Source: JARFQH01 sp963825595 (GTDB taxonomy: Bacteria; Desulfobacterota; Desulfobacteria; Desulfobacterales; SG8-13). Taken from it: a stretch of DNA of 64,000 bases. The number at the start of each line of letters is the position of its first letter. Position 1 is the stretch's first letter. The notes below the pieces were generated by a model. It was not told the origin of the DNA and made no database searches. It saw nothing but the letters and a program-made list of their open reading frames with translations. The DNA is taken from assembly GCA_963825595.1 (NCBI GenBank), contig CAWGUE010000002.1, positions 80,811 to 144,810 on the forward strand. The letters run 5' to 3'. A program made the position numbers and the translations under genes. Positions 7,607 through 17,318 of this stretch are shown piece after piece.

Positions 7607-8980
7607 TCAGATTTCGGTCCTGAAATGGATGCTTTTGCGGCGGGTCAAATGAAAGAACCCGTACGTGGACAGGCTCGACCCCTTTCCGCTGTCGCCGCAT
7701 CCGGTCCATGGCAAGGCGGGATCGAGATAGTCGCATCGATTCTGGTAAACGGTTCCGACCTTCAACCGCCCGGCGAACCATTCTGCCCGCTCCCGGTCTA
7801 GAGTCCAGATCGAAGCCGTCAGGCCATAGCGCGAATCGTTCATCCGCTCCAGGGCCTCCTGGTCGCTTTCCACCATCAGAACGGGCAATAGGGGACCGAA
7901 GCTCTCCTCCTGCATGATCTCCGCGTCGTTGGGCACTGCGGTCAACAAGGTGGGCGGATAAAAATTCCCCGTCGTATCCGTCGATCGCCGGCCACCCAGG
8001 ATAACCTGTGCGCCCCGCTGCACGGCGTCCGCTACCTGCCGGTCGAGAAAATCGGGGGCATGGGACGAGGCCAGGGGGCCCATGGTCGTCCCTTCATCCA
8101 GGGGATCCCCCATCCGGTAGCGGCGCATAATAGCCTCAGCCCGTTCGATAAAGGCCTGGTAGACGTTCCGGTGCACGTAGACCCGTTCGACGGCGCAGCA
8201 GGATTGCCCGGCGTTGTAGCAGGCCCCGTCCACCACGTTGGGCACGGTGAAGTCCAGGTCCGCATCCTCCGCAATATAGGCGGGATCTTTACCGCCCAAT
8301 TCCAAACCCACGTCGATGAAACGCTCGGCCACGGCGCGATGGATGGCCTTTCCTCCCGGTACCGACCCGGTGAATACCACGTGATCCACCCCACCATTAC
8401 GGACCAGGGCCAGGGCTTGATCATGTGTAAGGATAAGGTTCTGCACCAGTCCGGCCGTCTGCTGCCCAAAGGCCTTCTCGAAATGAACCCCGCAAAGGGG
8501 CGTTCTGGCGCTGTGTTTGAGCAGAACGCTGTTTCCGGCCAATAGTGCCGGGATCACCACATTGACGGCAATGAGCAGCGGATAATTCCAGGCGGCGATA
8601 TCCAAAACAACCCCGAGAGGCTCTTGCTCTATCCTGCGGTGAAAACCAATCTTGTCAGGCAAAATTCCGGGAGCCAGAGCGTCTGACGCGATTTCCAGCA
8701 TGTGCTGCGCCCGTTCGAAAAAGCCGCCGAATTCGTTGCGGGACTGAGTGATCGGTTTTCCCATCTGGCAGCTGATTTCCTCGGCGATGACCGCCTTGTT
8801 CTTACGGAAATAGTCCAGCCCCTCTTTAACGCCATCGATCCGTTCAGCAAGAGGCAGCCAGCGCCACTTTTCGAAGGCGCGGCGGGCCGCATCGATTTTA
8901 TCCCCGATCCGGGAATCCGTGTCGTAGGCGCATTCGGTGTAAACCTTGTGGTTGAACGGATTGATAACCTTCAGTGTCAT
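7607..8980 (-). CDS. Aldehyde dehydrogenase family protein
   Basis: This 457-residue NAD(P)-dependent enzyme oxidises aldehydes to acids. It shows IAAWNYPLL near 130-140, FTGSVPGGKAI (cofactor loop), the general base in LELGGKDPAYI, the catalytic Cys in GQSCCAVERVYVH, and ESFGPLLPV. It resembles the succinate-semialdehyde/lactaldehyde dehydrogenase group. The open frame reaches 9169, but I place the start at 8980 (MTLKVINPF), where family homology begins and AAGGA precedes the ATG. It starts 22 bases after the HAD phosphatase stop, so they form an operon. The exact substrate is unknown. Confidence 0.9.
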   Translation of the reverse strand: MTLKVINPFNHKVYTECAYDTDSRIGDKIDAARRAFEKWRWLPLAERIDGVKEGLDYFRKNKAVIAEEISCQMGKPITQSRNEFGGFFERAQHMLEIASDALAPGILPDKIGFHRRIEQEPLGVVLDIAAWNYPLLIAVNVVIPALLAGNSVLLKHSARTPLCGVHFEKAFGQQTAGLVQNLILTHDQALALVRNGGVDHVVFTGSVPGGKAIHRAVAERFIDVGLELGGKDPAYIAEDADLDFTVPNVVDGACYNAGQSCCAVERVYVHRNVYQAFIERAEAIMRRYRMGDPLDEGTTMGPLASSHAPDFLDRQVADAVQRGAQVILGGRRSTDTTGNFYPPTLLTAVPNDAEIMQEESFGPLLPVLMVESDQEALERMNDSRYGLTASIWTLDRERAEWFAGRLKVGTVYQNRCDYLDPALPWTGCGDSGKGSSLSTYGFFHLTRRKSIHFRTEI

Positions 8981-9002
8981 GTCTAGTCCTTGGCAAGGGA
9001 TT

Positions 9003-9632
9003 TTATTGAATGAATGCGCGCACGTCTGTGGCCACCATACCGGCTCTGCGGGCGGCCTCCAGGCCGGGGGCGCCGTCTTCGAAGACCTGGCAGTACGCCG
9101 GTTTGACCCCCAGGCGCCGGGCGGCTTCGAGGAATATCTGCGGATCGGGCTTGGGCGCCACCGGGTCATCCGCAGTGATGACGGTTAGGAAAACGTCTGC
9201 CAGGCCGATGGCATCCAGGGTCAAAAGAACGTTGTCACGGGTGCCGCCGGATGCGACCGCCATCGGCAAGAGGTCCCGGTGCTGCAGAACGATGTCAACC
9301 ACCGGTCGGATGGGTAGGGCTTCCGCCAGTCGCAGTTGGGCCCGGCGGTTTTTTTCAACCGCAAATGCCCGGGCGTCAATCCTGTGGTTGTAGCGACGAT
9401 TGAACTCGGCAACGATTCTTTCGGCCGGCATCCCCGTGACCTGTTCGATGAACCCGGGCGGACAGGAAATACCCCGGGCCGCGAAGGTGGCGGACCAGGC
9501 AGCGAGGTGGATGGGCATCGTATCCGCCAGGGTCCCGTCACAGTCGAAAATGAGACCTTTGACGCCCTCTGCTACAGTAATCACGGCCGTTATCCCCTTT
9601 TGGATTCGACTATGGACATTATTCGTTCTCAT
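9003..9632 (-). CDS. HAD superfamily hydrolase, beta-phosphoglucomutase/phosphatase-like
   Basis: This 209-residue protein has the HAD nucleophile motif FDCDGTLADT near residue 29, motif II in AVASGGTRDN, the Lys in APKPDPQIFLEAA and the acidic motif CQVFEDGAPGLEAA. Such enzymes dephosphorylate sugar phosphates or similar small phosphoesters, or isomerise them. An alternative GTG start at 9584, preceded by AAGGGG, would give a 193-residue protein beginning closer to the catalytic motif and may be the real start. It is followed directly by the aldehyde dehydrogenase gene. Confidence 0.85.
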   Translation of the reverse strand: MRTNNVHSRIQKGITAVITVAEGVKGLIFDCDGTLADTMPIHLAAWSATFAARGISCPPGFIEQVTGMPAERIVAEFNRRYNHRIDARAFAVEKNRRAQLRLAEALPIRPVVDIVLQHRDLLPMAVASGGTRDNVLLTLDAIGLADVFLTVITADDPVAPKPDPQIFLEAARRLGVKPAYCQVFEDGAPGLEAARRAGMVATDVRAFIQ

Positions 9633-9853
9633 CCATGGTTTTATAAGGAATACTGATCCGTGTCCAATTCATAAATGTTTTTTTTACTCGGCTATATCCT
9701 CTGGCTGCCCTATCCCTGGAACCCATATCTGGACTCGAGTTTCGCTGCCGGGGCGGGTCTGTCCTGCGCCACGTCCGTGCCGGAAATCGAAGTCAAGAAC
9801 CATAGCGAATCGACCCGGCTTAAAAAATATCGAGAAGGCGGTGTTTTACACTT

Positions 9854-12511
9854 TCACTCCTCCTGCCAGTCCTCGCCCCATTCTTCGGAGGCAACGGCAG
9901 CCTTTGCCAGGACATCGAGCCTGGCGGCCTGCACCTTGCGGTAGACCGAGCGGTAGTCCTTTTTTTCTCCGTTGACCCGCAGAAGATCGTTATCGACGGA
10001 GATGCCGAACAACCTTTCGTTCTCTTCGAGGTAGGGCAGAATAAGATCCCAGTCCGCAGGCGTCAGATCCACGAACTCGCCACCGTTCAGCTGCCCTTCG
10101 ACAGCCGTCTTGTGCGGGTCCCTCAGGTAGATGGCGCCGCCCGAAGCCAGGGAAAAGAGGTTCGAACCCGGGTAGGGGCGCTCCCGGGCGATGATCTTGC
10201 CGTCCGGATCGAACTCGAAACCGTTCAGAACAACGAAGCCCCCACCGTTAAGGGGATCGCCGGCCATGAATGATTCGGCCAGAAAATCCAGGCATGTGCC
10301 GTTGATAACCACGCGGGGACGCCCGACGGCATTGATCAGCGGCCGTCCGGCAGCATGACCCAGGACGTAGACGTCACCCCCTTTGGCGCCGTACATGAAA
10401 GTCTGGCCGACATCGCCGTAAATGACCAACTTACCGCGTTTCATGATCTGCCCCAGTTGATCCTGTGCGTTTCCGTGGACATGGATCTCGAGGCCGTCGA
10501 TGCCTGAAGCAAGGTAGTCACCCGAGCTGTCGTAAACATCGATGCGCACGCCGTCGGTATTGTTCAGCAGGCCGCACCCGGTGAATCGCTGCCCCTTGTA
10601 CCCGTAACAGAGAAACTGCCGCCATCCCATCTTGTAGGCCGCGCAAATCAAACGCGCGTCGCAGGACTCGCCTTCAGGTGGAAACTCCCTGGCATTCACC
10701 ACCAGTATTTTTTCCGGTTCCTGGGGAGGCCGCAGCGCATCCCGCGTCGTCCAGTCGATCCGGCGGTAAAGGCTGCTGCCGTTTGCGTTGATCTTCGGCG
10801 TGGTTCTGAAGAGTGCGGTCAGGTTTTCTCTGACGATGTGAAGCGTCGAACTGCGCTTTTTGGCACCGGTTGCCAGCCGGCGGTCGTTCAAAAACGTCAG
10901 GATCTCGATCGCCTTTATCTTGGCAGCATCGCTTTTTGCACCCTGTTCAGCCAGTTCACGGCAGAAATGACCGAGCGCTGCATAGTCCCACCGGGGAAGG
11001 TGGGTGGTGCCGTATTCTTTGAGATCCGACGTGTCGGCGGCCGCCAGGCCACTGGCCACCGTGGCGGAAATGTCCTTTCCATTGTCGGCGGCCTTCAGGC
11101 CGAGCGACGGACGGAAGTGCGCCTGTCCTTCCGGCGTGCGGACAGGGGTGCCGAATTTGTTGGTGCAGACAAGCTCCTTTGTGCCGTCGCCCCTGCCGGC
11201 GTCCTTGACGGTGAAGATAAAGGCCCCGCCGTCGGCGGCACTGCCGCCCCGGGCATTCCAATACTTGTCGGCCACCGGACAAAAGCGATCGTCTTCGGCC
11301 GCCAGGTTCTGCAAGGTGGCATCGATGGCCTGCTTTTCCGAACAGATCAGGCCGATCTGCACCTCGCCCTCCTGCAGGGCAAAAACCTGCGGACGCAACA
11401 TGGAGGTGTCGGTGATCCCGATGAGCTGGAAGTAGTTCGCATAGGGATCATTGCGGGCAATGATGAAAAACCAGGGGCCGTCCGGTGAAGCATGAATGTG
11501 GGCCGATTGGATGGTGCGGTATATGTGTTGCTTTTCGGGCGACAACCGGTCGAAGTCGTGCTCCGTGGTCGGTGCCATGGCCTCGATGATATATTCCATC
11601 GGGTACTCGAAAGTGCGGTTCAGCAGGTCCAGCAACTGCACGGACACCTCGGTGTCCGTGAGAAACTGGGGGTAGATGTTGTGCTGCTTCAGATATTCGC
11701 AGACCGCATGGTAATTGGCGAAATCGCCGTTGTGAACCAGGGCCTCGTCCATGCCGCTGAAAGGATGAGCGCCGCCGGGATGCCATACGCGTCCCTTGGT
11801 CGGATACCGCTGGTGGGCGATCCATCCATGGGCCTTGAAATCGTTGAGCATATAGTACTCGACGACTTTTTCGGCATAGCCGACAATTTTCAGAATCATC
11901 AGGTTGCGGGCGTGGGACAGCACGAAGGCCCGCTGTTCCCCCAATGACGCATAAAACGCCTGATTGATTCGGGTGGAGTTCTGGTAGATGAACTCGTCTT
12001 CGGCTTTGCGGGGATCCATGTCATGCAGACGGTTGTCATCGATGAACCGTGCCAGCACGCCTTTTTTGACGCGCACGAAATAGCGCCAGACATCCGGTGG
12101 CTTGACCTCAAGACCCTCGATGTCACGGTAATCGTCGACAGTCGCAAGCGGTTCGGCCTTGTGGACCTCCAAGAAGGGGACGATGTTGGCGGTTTCCACT
12201 TCGGGCCGGGCCGTCGGATCGAGCAGCGCCACCTGAAGCATGTAATGGGAGTCCAGGATATCCTGAGTGATCCCCAGGCTTTCGGCGGAGAGTCCCACCG
12301 CGGCAATACCGCCGCCCTTGCCGTTGCCCCGGTTGTGCATCTGGGTGGATGGCTCGTGGATATGGTGTCCCCGGACCGGGATCGAGGAGATGAAGCCGGT
12401 GACACCGCAGCCCCCCTCTTCGGCGGCTTTTTTGTTTTGCGCAGCGCCACGGGGAATGTTGCCCCGGGAGGCCAGAATTCTATCTTTAACCGAATCGCGT
12501 CGATCTCTCAT
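9854..12511 (-). CDS. Glutamate synthase-like protein: class II glutamine amidotransferase fused to GXGXG domain
   Basis: This 885-residue protein joins two parts of glutamate synthase. The N-terminal class II amidotransferase domain has its probable nucleophile at Cys35 (GGCGVTGF), which would need removal of a 34-residue leader, and HNGDFANYH later. The C-terminal GXGXG beta-helix domain (about 620-800) shows the HGNAQDQLG and GDVGQTFMYGAKGGDVYVLG repeats. The amidotransferase releases ammonia from glutamine for a partner FMN subunit, here the next two genes upstream. AGGAG before the ATG supports the start. In archaeal-type enzymes these parts are separate polypeptides, so the fusion is notable. 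Confidence 0.85.
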   Translation of the reverse strand: MRDRRDSVKDRILASRGNIPRGAAQNKKAAEEGGCGVTGFISSIPVRGHHIHEPSTQMHNRGNGKGGGIAAVGLSAESLGITQDILDSHYMLQVALLDPTARPEVETANIVPFLEVHKAEPLATVDDYRDIEGLEVKPPDVWRYFVRVKKGVLARFIDDNRLHDMDPRKAEDEFIYQNSTRINQAFYASLGEQRAFVLSHARNLMILKIVGYAEKVVEYYMLNDFKAHGWIAHQRYPTKGRVWHPGGAHPFSGMDEALVHNGDFANYHAVCEYLKQHNIYPQFLTDTEVSVQLLDLLNRTFEYPMEYIIEAMAPTTEHDFDRLSPEKQHIYRTIQSAHIHASPDGPWFFIIARNDPYANYFQLIGITDTSMLRPQVFALQEGEVQIGLICSEKQAIDATLQNLAAEDDRFCPVADKYWNARGGSAADGGAFIFTVKDAGRGDGTKELVCTNKFGTPVRTPEGQAHFRPSLGLKAADNGKDISATVASGLAAADTSDLKEYGTTHLPRWDYAALGHFCRELAEQGAKSDAAKIKAIEILTFLNDRRLATGAKKRSSTLHIVRENLTALFRTTPKINANGSSLYRRIDWTTRDALRPPQEPEKILVVNAREFPPEGESCDARLICAAYKMGWRQFLCYGYKGQRFTGCGLLNNTDGVRIDVYDSSGDYLASGIDGLEIHVHGNAQDQLGQIMKRGKLVIYGDVGQTFMYGAKGGDVYVLGHAAGRPLINAVGRPRVVINGTCLDFLAESFMAGDPLNGGGFVVLNGFEFDPDGKIIARERPYPGSNLFSLASGGAIYLRDPHKTAVEGQLNGGEFVDLTPADWDLILPYLEENERLFGISVDNDLLRVNGEKKDYRSVYRKVQAARLDVLAKAAVASEEWGEDWQEE

Positions 12512-12530
12512 TTTTACTCCTCAGATGCCC

Positions 12531-14081
12531 TTATATTATCAACTGATGTTGGGGGGCAGGTTGATACTTGGCTCTTTGCGCCTCATCGAGATAATCGAGA
12601 TGGACCAGCAGGTCGGAGCGTCCGACGAGCTCCCGCACACTCTGCATGCCGAACTGCCGCAGAATCTCACACCACTGTTTGCGCCAGGCCATGTACATGT
12701 TGACGATGCGCTGCTCGGTATAGGCTTCTGACATCATGTGGCCCAGTTCGTGATCCGTTGAGGCGATGCCGCGGGCACAGCCGCGACCGCTCTCGCAGTT
12801 GCCGCAACGCACGCATTCCATTGCGACCAGTTCGGCGGTCCCGATGACCGCACCGTCGGCCCCCAGGGCTATCGCCTTGGCCACATCCATCGCGTTGCGG
12901 ATCCCGCCGCTGGCAATCAGGCAGACCTCGTCCCGGATCCCCTCGTCCTTCAGGAATTGATGCACCTTCGGAATGGCGTACTCGATGGGCATGGCGATAT
13001 TTTTCTTGGCGATATCGGGCGCCGCACCGGTCCCACCGTAGCTGCCGTCGATATGGACGATGTGGGCGCCGGCATAGTAGCTGCCGACGGCCACCATGTC
13101 CACGTCCGTGGGCGTCGACACTTTCACCGAAACCAGGCCGCGGGGATTGACTTCTTTGACCCAGTCGACATGCTTCTTGTGATCTTCGACCGAATAGACG
13201 CTGTGGAAGGGAAAAGGCGAAAAAAGTGAACTGCCCACCACTGTTTCCCGCATGGCGGCGACCTCGGGCGTCACCTTGTCGCCCAACAGGTGCCCGCCCA
13301 GACCGGGTTTGGCGCCCTGGGCGTATTTGAACTCGATCACCGGTGCGCACTCGATCGTCTCCTCTCGCACCCCGAACAAACCGGTAGCCACCTGGGTGAT
13401 GACGTAATCGGCGTACGGGAGGAACTCCTTGGGATATCCCCCCTCACCGGTACACGTGAGGGTGTTCAACCTGGCCGCGGCCCGGGCCCGGCCGACGAGG
13501 GCCGTGAGAGCCATGGAGCCATAGGACATCCCGCCGCTGTAGCACGGCAGCGAAAGCCGTCGCTCCGGACGACCGTCTTTTCTCTTGTTGAGATCGAGCC
13601 CCAAATCGATTTCCTCATCGCTGACATCAAGATAGTCTGCGGGATCCGGCAACTTAAACCGGATCTTGTCGAAACCACCGCCGGAGCATCCCAGATTGTA
13701 CTCCAGACCAACCGTGGGAAGGTTGCCGGTTTCGGCCATTTCCCAGTGCGCAAGCAGCATTTCGGCCGTCCAGCGATAGTCTCCCAAGGTTTCCAGGACC
13801 GGATTGAGCCGCAGGGTCAAGGCCTTCTCCGGGCAGCGGTCGATGCAGTAGTAGTCATTTTCCTTGCACTTGAACCCGATGCACTTGTGTTCGACCGGCC
13901 TGAGCGACTTCGAAAATTTTTCGTAGCGCGGATGGACCCCATAGGGGCAGAGCTCGGCGCACAGTCCGCAGGAAATGCAGCGCGAGCTGCGTTTGATGGT
14001 ATATTTGCCGATCGTGTTGCGAAACCGCGACCGGGCTTCTTTTGTTTCCGGCAGTGGTGTAATGTTTGCTTTATGTTTCAT
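12531..14081 (-). CDS. FMN-binding glutamate synthase-like subunit with N-terminal 2[4Fe-4S] ferredoxin domain
   Basis: This 516-residue protein begins with Cys35/38/41/45 (CISCGLCAELCP) and Cys67/72/79/83, a two-cluster ferredoxin module. It continues into the glutamate synthase FMN barrel with GGMSYGSMAL, TCTGEGG, QGAKPGLGGHLLG, VSVKVSTPT, IDGSYGGTGAAP and ASGGIRNA. A Cys cluster CVRCGNCESGRGC near the end ligates the 3Fe-4S centre. It would reductively add ammonia to 2-oxoglutarate, or an amine to a related acceptor, using reduced ferredoxin. The gene lies 19 bases upstream of the amidotransferase subunit and 3 bases from its paralogue, so they form one operon. Confidence 0.88.
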   Translation of the reverse strand: MKHKANITPLPETKEARSRFRNTIGKYTIKRSSRCISCGLCAELCPYGVHPRYEKFSKSLRPVEHKCIGFKCKENDYYCIDRCPEKALTLRLNPVLETLGDYRWTAEMLLAHWEMAETGNLPTVGLEYNLGCSGGGFDKIRFKLPDPADYLDVSDEEIDLGLDLNKRKDGRPERRLSLPCYSGGMSYGSMALTALVGRARAAARLNTLTCTGEGGYPKEFLPYADYVITQVATGLFGVREETIECAPVIEFKYAQGAKPGLGGHLLGDKVTPEVAAMRETVVGSSLFSPFPFHSVYSVEDHKKHVDWVKEVNPRGLVSVKVSTPTDVDMVAVGSYYAGAHIVHIDGSYGGTGAAPDIAKKNIAMPIEYAIPKVHQFLKDEGIRDEVCLIASGGIRNAMDVAKAIALGADGAVIGTAELVAMECVRCGNCESGRGCARGIASTDHELGHMMSEAYTEQRIVNMYMAWRKQWCEILRQFGMQSVRELVGRSDLLVHLDYLDEAQRAKYQPAPQHQLII

Positions 14082-14084
14082 CGT

Positions 14085-15497
14085 TTATCCCAGTCCTGAC
14101 ACTTTGCGTTCTCCGAAAATAGGGCCGAAATGATCGCGCTCCAGGTCTTCGAACCACATGGACCGCCCCACTTCGCCGCGCAACCGCCTGGCCTCCCGGA
14201 TGCCCATGGCTCCCATCACTTCGATCAACTGACTGTGCCAGGCGCCGATGAGGTTGACGATCCGCTGGCTGCCCCAGCGGGTGTCGAACGGTTGATCCAG
14301 TTCGACCGGACAGCTGAGACCGTCGCGGCACCGGCCGCACAGCCGGCACTCCATGGCAATCAACAGGGCCAGATCGGCCGTGACGGCGTCGGCACCGCAG
14401 ATGAGGGCTTTGGCCATGTGCTCGGCCATGGCGATCCCGCCTGAAAAGACCAGGTTGATCTGCTGGCGGACGGCGTTTTCCACCAGTTCCAGGTGGATCT
14501 CACGGATCATTTCCTTCAAGAACCGCGGGTTCTGTGCATCACGTTCGTTGCCGTGATCATCGGCGTTGAAATGCAGGGTATCGACGCCGGTTTTGGCCAA
14601 GTCCCGCGCGCGGCCGGCCGCCCGCGCATCGAGCGGCATCCCGACCATGATCAGCACGTTCGGATTAATACGGCGGACGGTATCGAAGACAGTTTCAATT
14701 CCCGGGGCATCGGCCAGTTCAACGACCCGGCCGCGCCGGATCATATCGCCGTGCGCCTCGAGGTCGTCGCGGGTTAGGCAGGGGATCAAGCTGTCGGCAT
14801 AAGGCCTCAAAGCCTCGGTGACATCCTGAGGCCTGACGAACATCAGGGTCCCCAGTCGCCGGGCAGCCCTGGCCGCCGACAGCAGGACATGCTCGTTTAT
14901 GACCAGATCCGTCGACAGTTGGAACAACAGCGGGAGCGGAATCTCGAAAATCGGCGGTACCGACGAGGCCAGAGAAAGGTCCGGGTTGAATTCCAACCGG
15001 GTGATCCGGCGGGAGAGTTCGATGCAGGTGTTGATGTACTCTCGACCGTGGATGCCGTCGCGCGTCGGCCGCACGATCTCGGACATGTCGGTCCACATGC
15101 TGTCAAACCCGGGCCCCACGAACGGACCGCGATAGCCCGCCCCGGAAACCGGTATTTTACCCATGTGGGCCTGGTACCAGAGTCGGTGCAGAATGTCTGC
15201 TCGCCAGTAGTCGTCGCCCAAGGTGCGGTAGTCCGGGTTGATCGTGCGGGAAAATATGCCTTTGGTGCACTCCTGAATGCAGCGAAAACAGCTCATGCAG
15301 GTGTAGAGGTACTCAGGCTCGTCCATGGCACTCATGTGCAAGACGTTTTCATTGAAGATATTGTAGACGCATTTTTTCTTGACGCATTTTCGACAGCTGC
15401 CGGCGCAGTTTTCCCGAAACTCGACCGTCGCGTACTTGCCGATCGGGTGAAATCGTGGCGCCGCCGTCTGCGTATGAATCTGAAACTTTTGGGGCAT
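14085..15497 (-). CDS. Degenerate FMN glutamate synthase-like paralogue with N-terminal ferredoxin-type Cys clusters
   Basis: This 470-residue paralogue of the neighbouring FMN subunit keeps the N-terminal Cys motifs (CAGSCRKCVKKKC and CMSCFRCIQEC) and the C-terminal CRLCGRCRDGLSC cluster. The barrel between them has lost GEGG, QGAKPG and GGTGA, although FSGGIAMAEHMAKALICGAD still marks the barrel end. I infer a structural or electron-transfer partner that no longer carries out synthesis. GGAGA precedes the ATG at 15497. It is the first gene of the three-gene glutamate synthase-like unit. Confidence 0.8.
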   Translation of the reverse strand: MPQKFQIHTQTAAPRFHPIGKYATVEFRENCAGSCRKCVKKKCVYNIFNENVLHMSAMDEPEYLYTCMSCFRCIQECTKGIFSRTINPDYRTLGDDYWRADILHRLWYQAHMGKIPVSGAGYRGPFVGPGFDSMWTDMSEIVRPTRDGIHGREYINTCIELSRRITRLEFNPDLSLASSVPPIFEIPLPLLFQLSTDLVINEHVLLSAARAARRLGTLMFVRPQDVTEALRPYADSLIPCLTRDDLEAHGDMIRRGRVVELADAPGIETVFDTVRRINPNVLIMVGMPLDARAAGRARDLAKTGVDTLHFNADDHGNERDAQNPRFLKEMIREIHLELVENAVRQQINLVFSGGIAMAEHMAKALICGADAVTADLALLIAMECRLCGRCRDGLSCPVELDQPFDTRWGSQRIVNLIGAWHSQLIEVMGAMGIREARRLRGEVGRSMWFEDLERDHFGPIFGERKVSGLG

Positions 15498-15580
15498 GGA
15501 TGTCTCCGATACAGTCTATTTATTGCCGGTTTTCAATCGGCTACCGGACTATTTTAAATTCCCCCATTCCCTGAAATTCT

Positions 15581-15601
15581 CCTCCCTTTGTCAAAGGGAG
15601 G
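15581..15601. repeat. Short palindrome in the gltS-like/metF gap
   Basis: CCTCCCTTTG and CAAAGGGAGG are perfect 10-base arms around a single T. A related CCCCCCTTTGGCAAAGG motif occurs near 45665. Such CCTTTGNCAAAGG palindromes are common dispersed elements in many genomes. It lies between metF and the degenerate FMN subunit and could form a hairpin in a shared transcript. Confidence 0.5.
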
Positions 15602-15671
15602 CCGGGAGGGATTTTGAGGGCCATCGCATTGACAAATAAATGCACTGGGGCCAGTCGACCGCCGACGCGGG

Positions 15672-16616
15672 TCACTCCTTTAGGGCATCCGGCTGCGGGC
15701 GCGGTAGGAGACCGGCGGACTCGACGATCTCGCGCACGATTTCCTCCCACTCGATGGCCATGATGTGAATCCCGTGAACCCCATCGGTCTGACGGAGTTC
15801 GGCAATCGTCTCCAGGCAGATTTTTAGGCCTTCGTCGGCCGCCTTCTCCTTGGAAACGCCGCCCATCCGTTGAATCAGATGATCGGGGATGTCCATTCCC
15901 GCCACCTTTTGGGACATGTAACGGGCCATGCCGGCGGATTTCAGCGGGGTCACACCGGCCAGGATGTGAACCTTTTCAGTCAGACCCTCTTCGTGCGCCA
16001 TCTTCATCCATTGTTTGAAGCGCTCCATGTTGTAAACGCATTGGGTCTGGATGAAATCGGCACCGGCATCGATTTTCTTTGCCAGCCGTATGACCCGATA
16101 CTCGAAAGGGTCGGCAAACGGATTGGCGGCGGCCCCGATGAACATGCGTGGCGGCTCCTTGAGCGCAAAACCGCTCATGTCGCTGCCGCCATCCCGCATG
16201 TCCTTGACCGTCCGCAGCAGGTTCATCGAGTCGATATCGAATACATTCAAGGCATCGGGTTGGCTGCCGAAGCTCTGGTGATCGCCGGAAAGGCAAAGGA
16301 TGTTTCTGATCCCCAGGGAATAAGCCCCCAACATGTCCGACTGCAGCGCAATCCGATTGCGGTCGCGGGTCACCATCTGCATGACCGGCTCGAGCCCCTG
16401 TCCCAAAAGATGGACACTGGCGGCGATGCTGGACATGCGGACAATCGCCGTCTGATTGTCGGTCACATTGACGGCATCCGCACATCCCTGCAACAATTGC
16501 CCCTTCTTGCGAACCACTTCGGGATCGGCACCGCGGGGTGGGCCGCATTCAGCCGTCACGGCAAAGCCGCCGCCGGACAAAACGCTCTGCAATCGACTGA
16601 TGCTGTCGGTATTCAT
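15672..16616 (-). CDS. metF: Methylenetetrahydrofolate reductase
   Basis: This 314-residue TIM-barrel flavoenzyme reduces methylene- to methyl-tetrahydrofolate, or runs in reverse in the Wood-Ljungdahl pathway. Visible are VTAECGPPRGAD (catalytic Glu near 24), the folate-domain stretch ILCLSGDHQSFGSQP, and FIQTQCVYNMERFKQWM near 190-205. It overlaps metV by 4 bases (16613-16616), a typical MetF-MetV arrangement in anaerobes, where the two form a complex. It lacks the N-terminal region that would accept NADH in E. coli-type enzymes, so electrons probably come through MetV. Confidence 0.9.
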   Translation of the reverse strand: MNTDSISRLQSVLSGGGFAVTAECGPPRGADPEVVRKKGQLLQGCADAVNVTDNQTAIVRMSSIAASVHLLGQGLEPVMQMVTRDRNRIALQSDMLGAYSLGIRNILCLSGDHQSFGSQPDALNVFDIDSMNLLRTVKDMRDGGSDMSGFALKEPPRMFIGAAANPFADPFEYRVIRLAKKIDAGADFIQTQCVYNMERFKQWMKMAHEEGLTEKVHILAGVTPLKSAGMARYMSQKVAGMDIPDHLIQRMGGVSKEKAADEGLKICLETIAELRQTDGVHGIHIMAIEWEEIVREIVESAGLLPRPQPDALKE

Positions 16617-17281
16617 ATGTCATGATCCTCTCTGATGAGTTTGCGGGGCCCGGAGGCAAGGCTGGCACACCAGTTTTTGGGCGGCAGATACACCCTCAGG
16701 TTGTTCATCTGTCCCAGGGCCGCCAGTCGCTCGATGATCAGATGCCAGGCGCAGTCGGTATCCGGGTTGACCTCGCATTTGCCTTTGCGCGAGCCGCCGC
16801 AGGGCCCGTTCACCAGTTTTTTGGCGCAGCGGGTAAACGGGCAGACCCCACCGAACAGGGCCAGCTGGCAGTCACCGCAGCCGGCACACTCTTCGGTGAA
16901 AAGACCCGGTTTTTCCAGAACGCCCATAAAGGTCGTGTTGACTCCCGGCAGAACGGGTGTCGTTTTAAACCGTCGGGCCAGTGCCTGAACCCCGGCGCCA
17001 CAGGCCAACGACAGGACGGATTCGTTACGGGCAATCGCTTCGGCGCTTTCCTGAATGAACTCGTCCTCACACTGCCGTTCGACAGTCAACTCCTCGATTT
17101 CGATGTCCCGGCCCTCTATTTTAAAGGCCAGGCGCAAGGCCGAGGCCATCACGGCGACCTCGTCTTCACCACCGGCAAAACAGGTTTTGACACAGGTGCC
17201 GCATCCCAGGAGCAGGACTTTCTTGTATGTGGTCACGATTTCCTTGATTTCTGCGATCGATTTCTGTTCTGCTACAATCAT
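16613..17281 (-). CDS. metV: MetV-like methylenetetrahydrofolate reductase C-terminal domain (Cys-rich) protein
   Basis: This 222-residue protein has an N-terminal CGTCVKTCFAGG motif and a C-terminal Cys-rich module (ECAGCGDCQL, GVCPFTRC, NGPCGGSRKGKCEV), the hallmarks of MetV. It serves as the iron-sulfur/zinc partner of MetF and passes electrons to it. Its gene comes just before metF with a 4-base overlap, and is 237 bases past the end of the MvhD-like gene, with repeat family 1 copy B between them. No HdrA or diaphorase gene is next to it within the window. Confidence 0.88.
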   Translation of the reverse strand: MIVAEQKSIAEIKEIVTTYKKVLLLGCGTCVKTCFAGGEDEVAVMASALRLAFKIEGRDIEIEELTVERQCEDEFIQESAEAIARNESVLSLACGAGVQALARRFKTTPVLPGVNTTFMGVLEKPGLFTEECAGCGDCQLALFGGVCPFTRCAKKLVNGPCGGSRKGKCEVNPDTDCAWHLIIERLAALGQMNNLRVYLPPKNWCASLASGPRKLIREDHDI

Positions 17282-17318
17282 TTTTCGACTCCATTCGAGA
17301 CCCTATTCGGTCTCATGT

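Noticed and set aside
9633..9853. Possible small plus-strand genes between the HAD gene and the amidotransferase gene
   Set aside because: The frames run into the antisense of the neighbouring genes and have no family or start signal.
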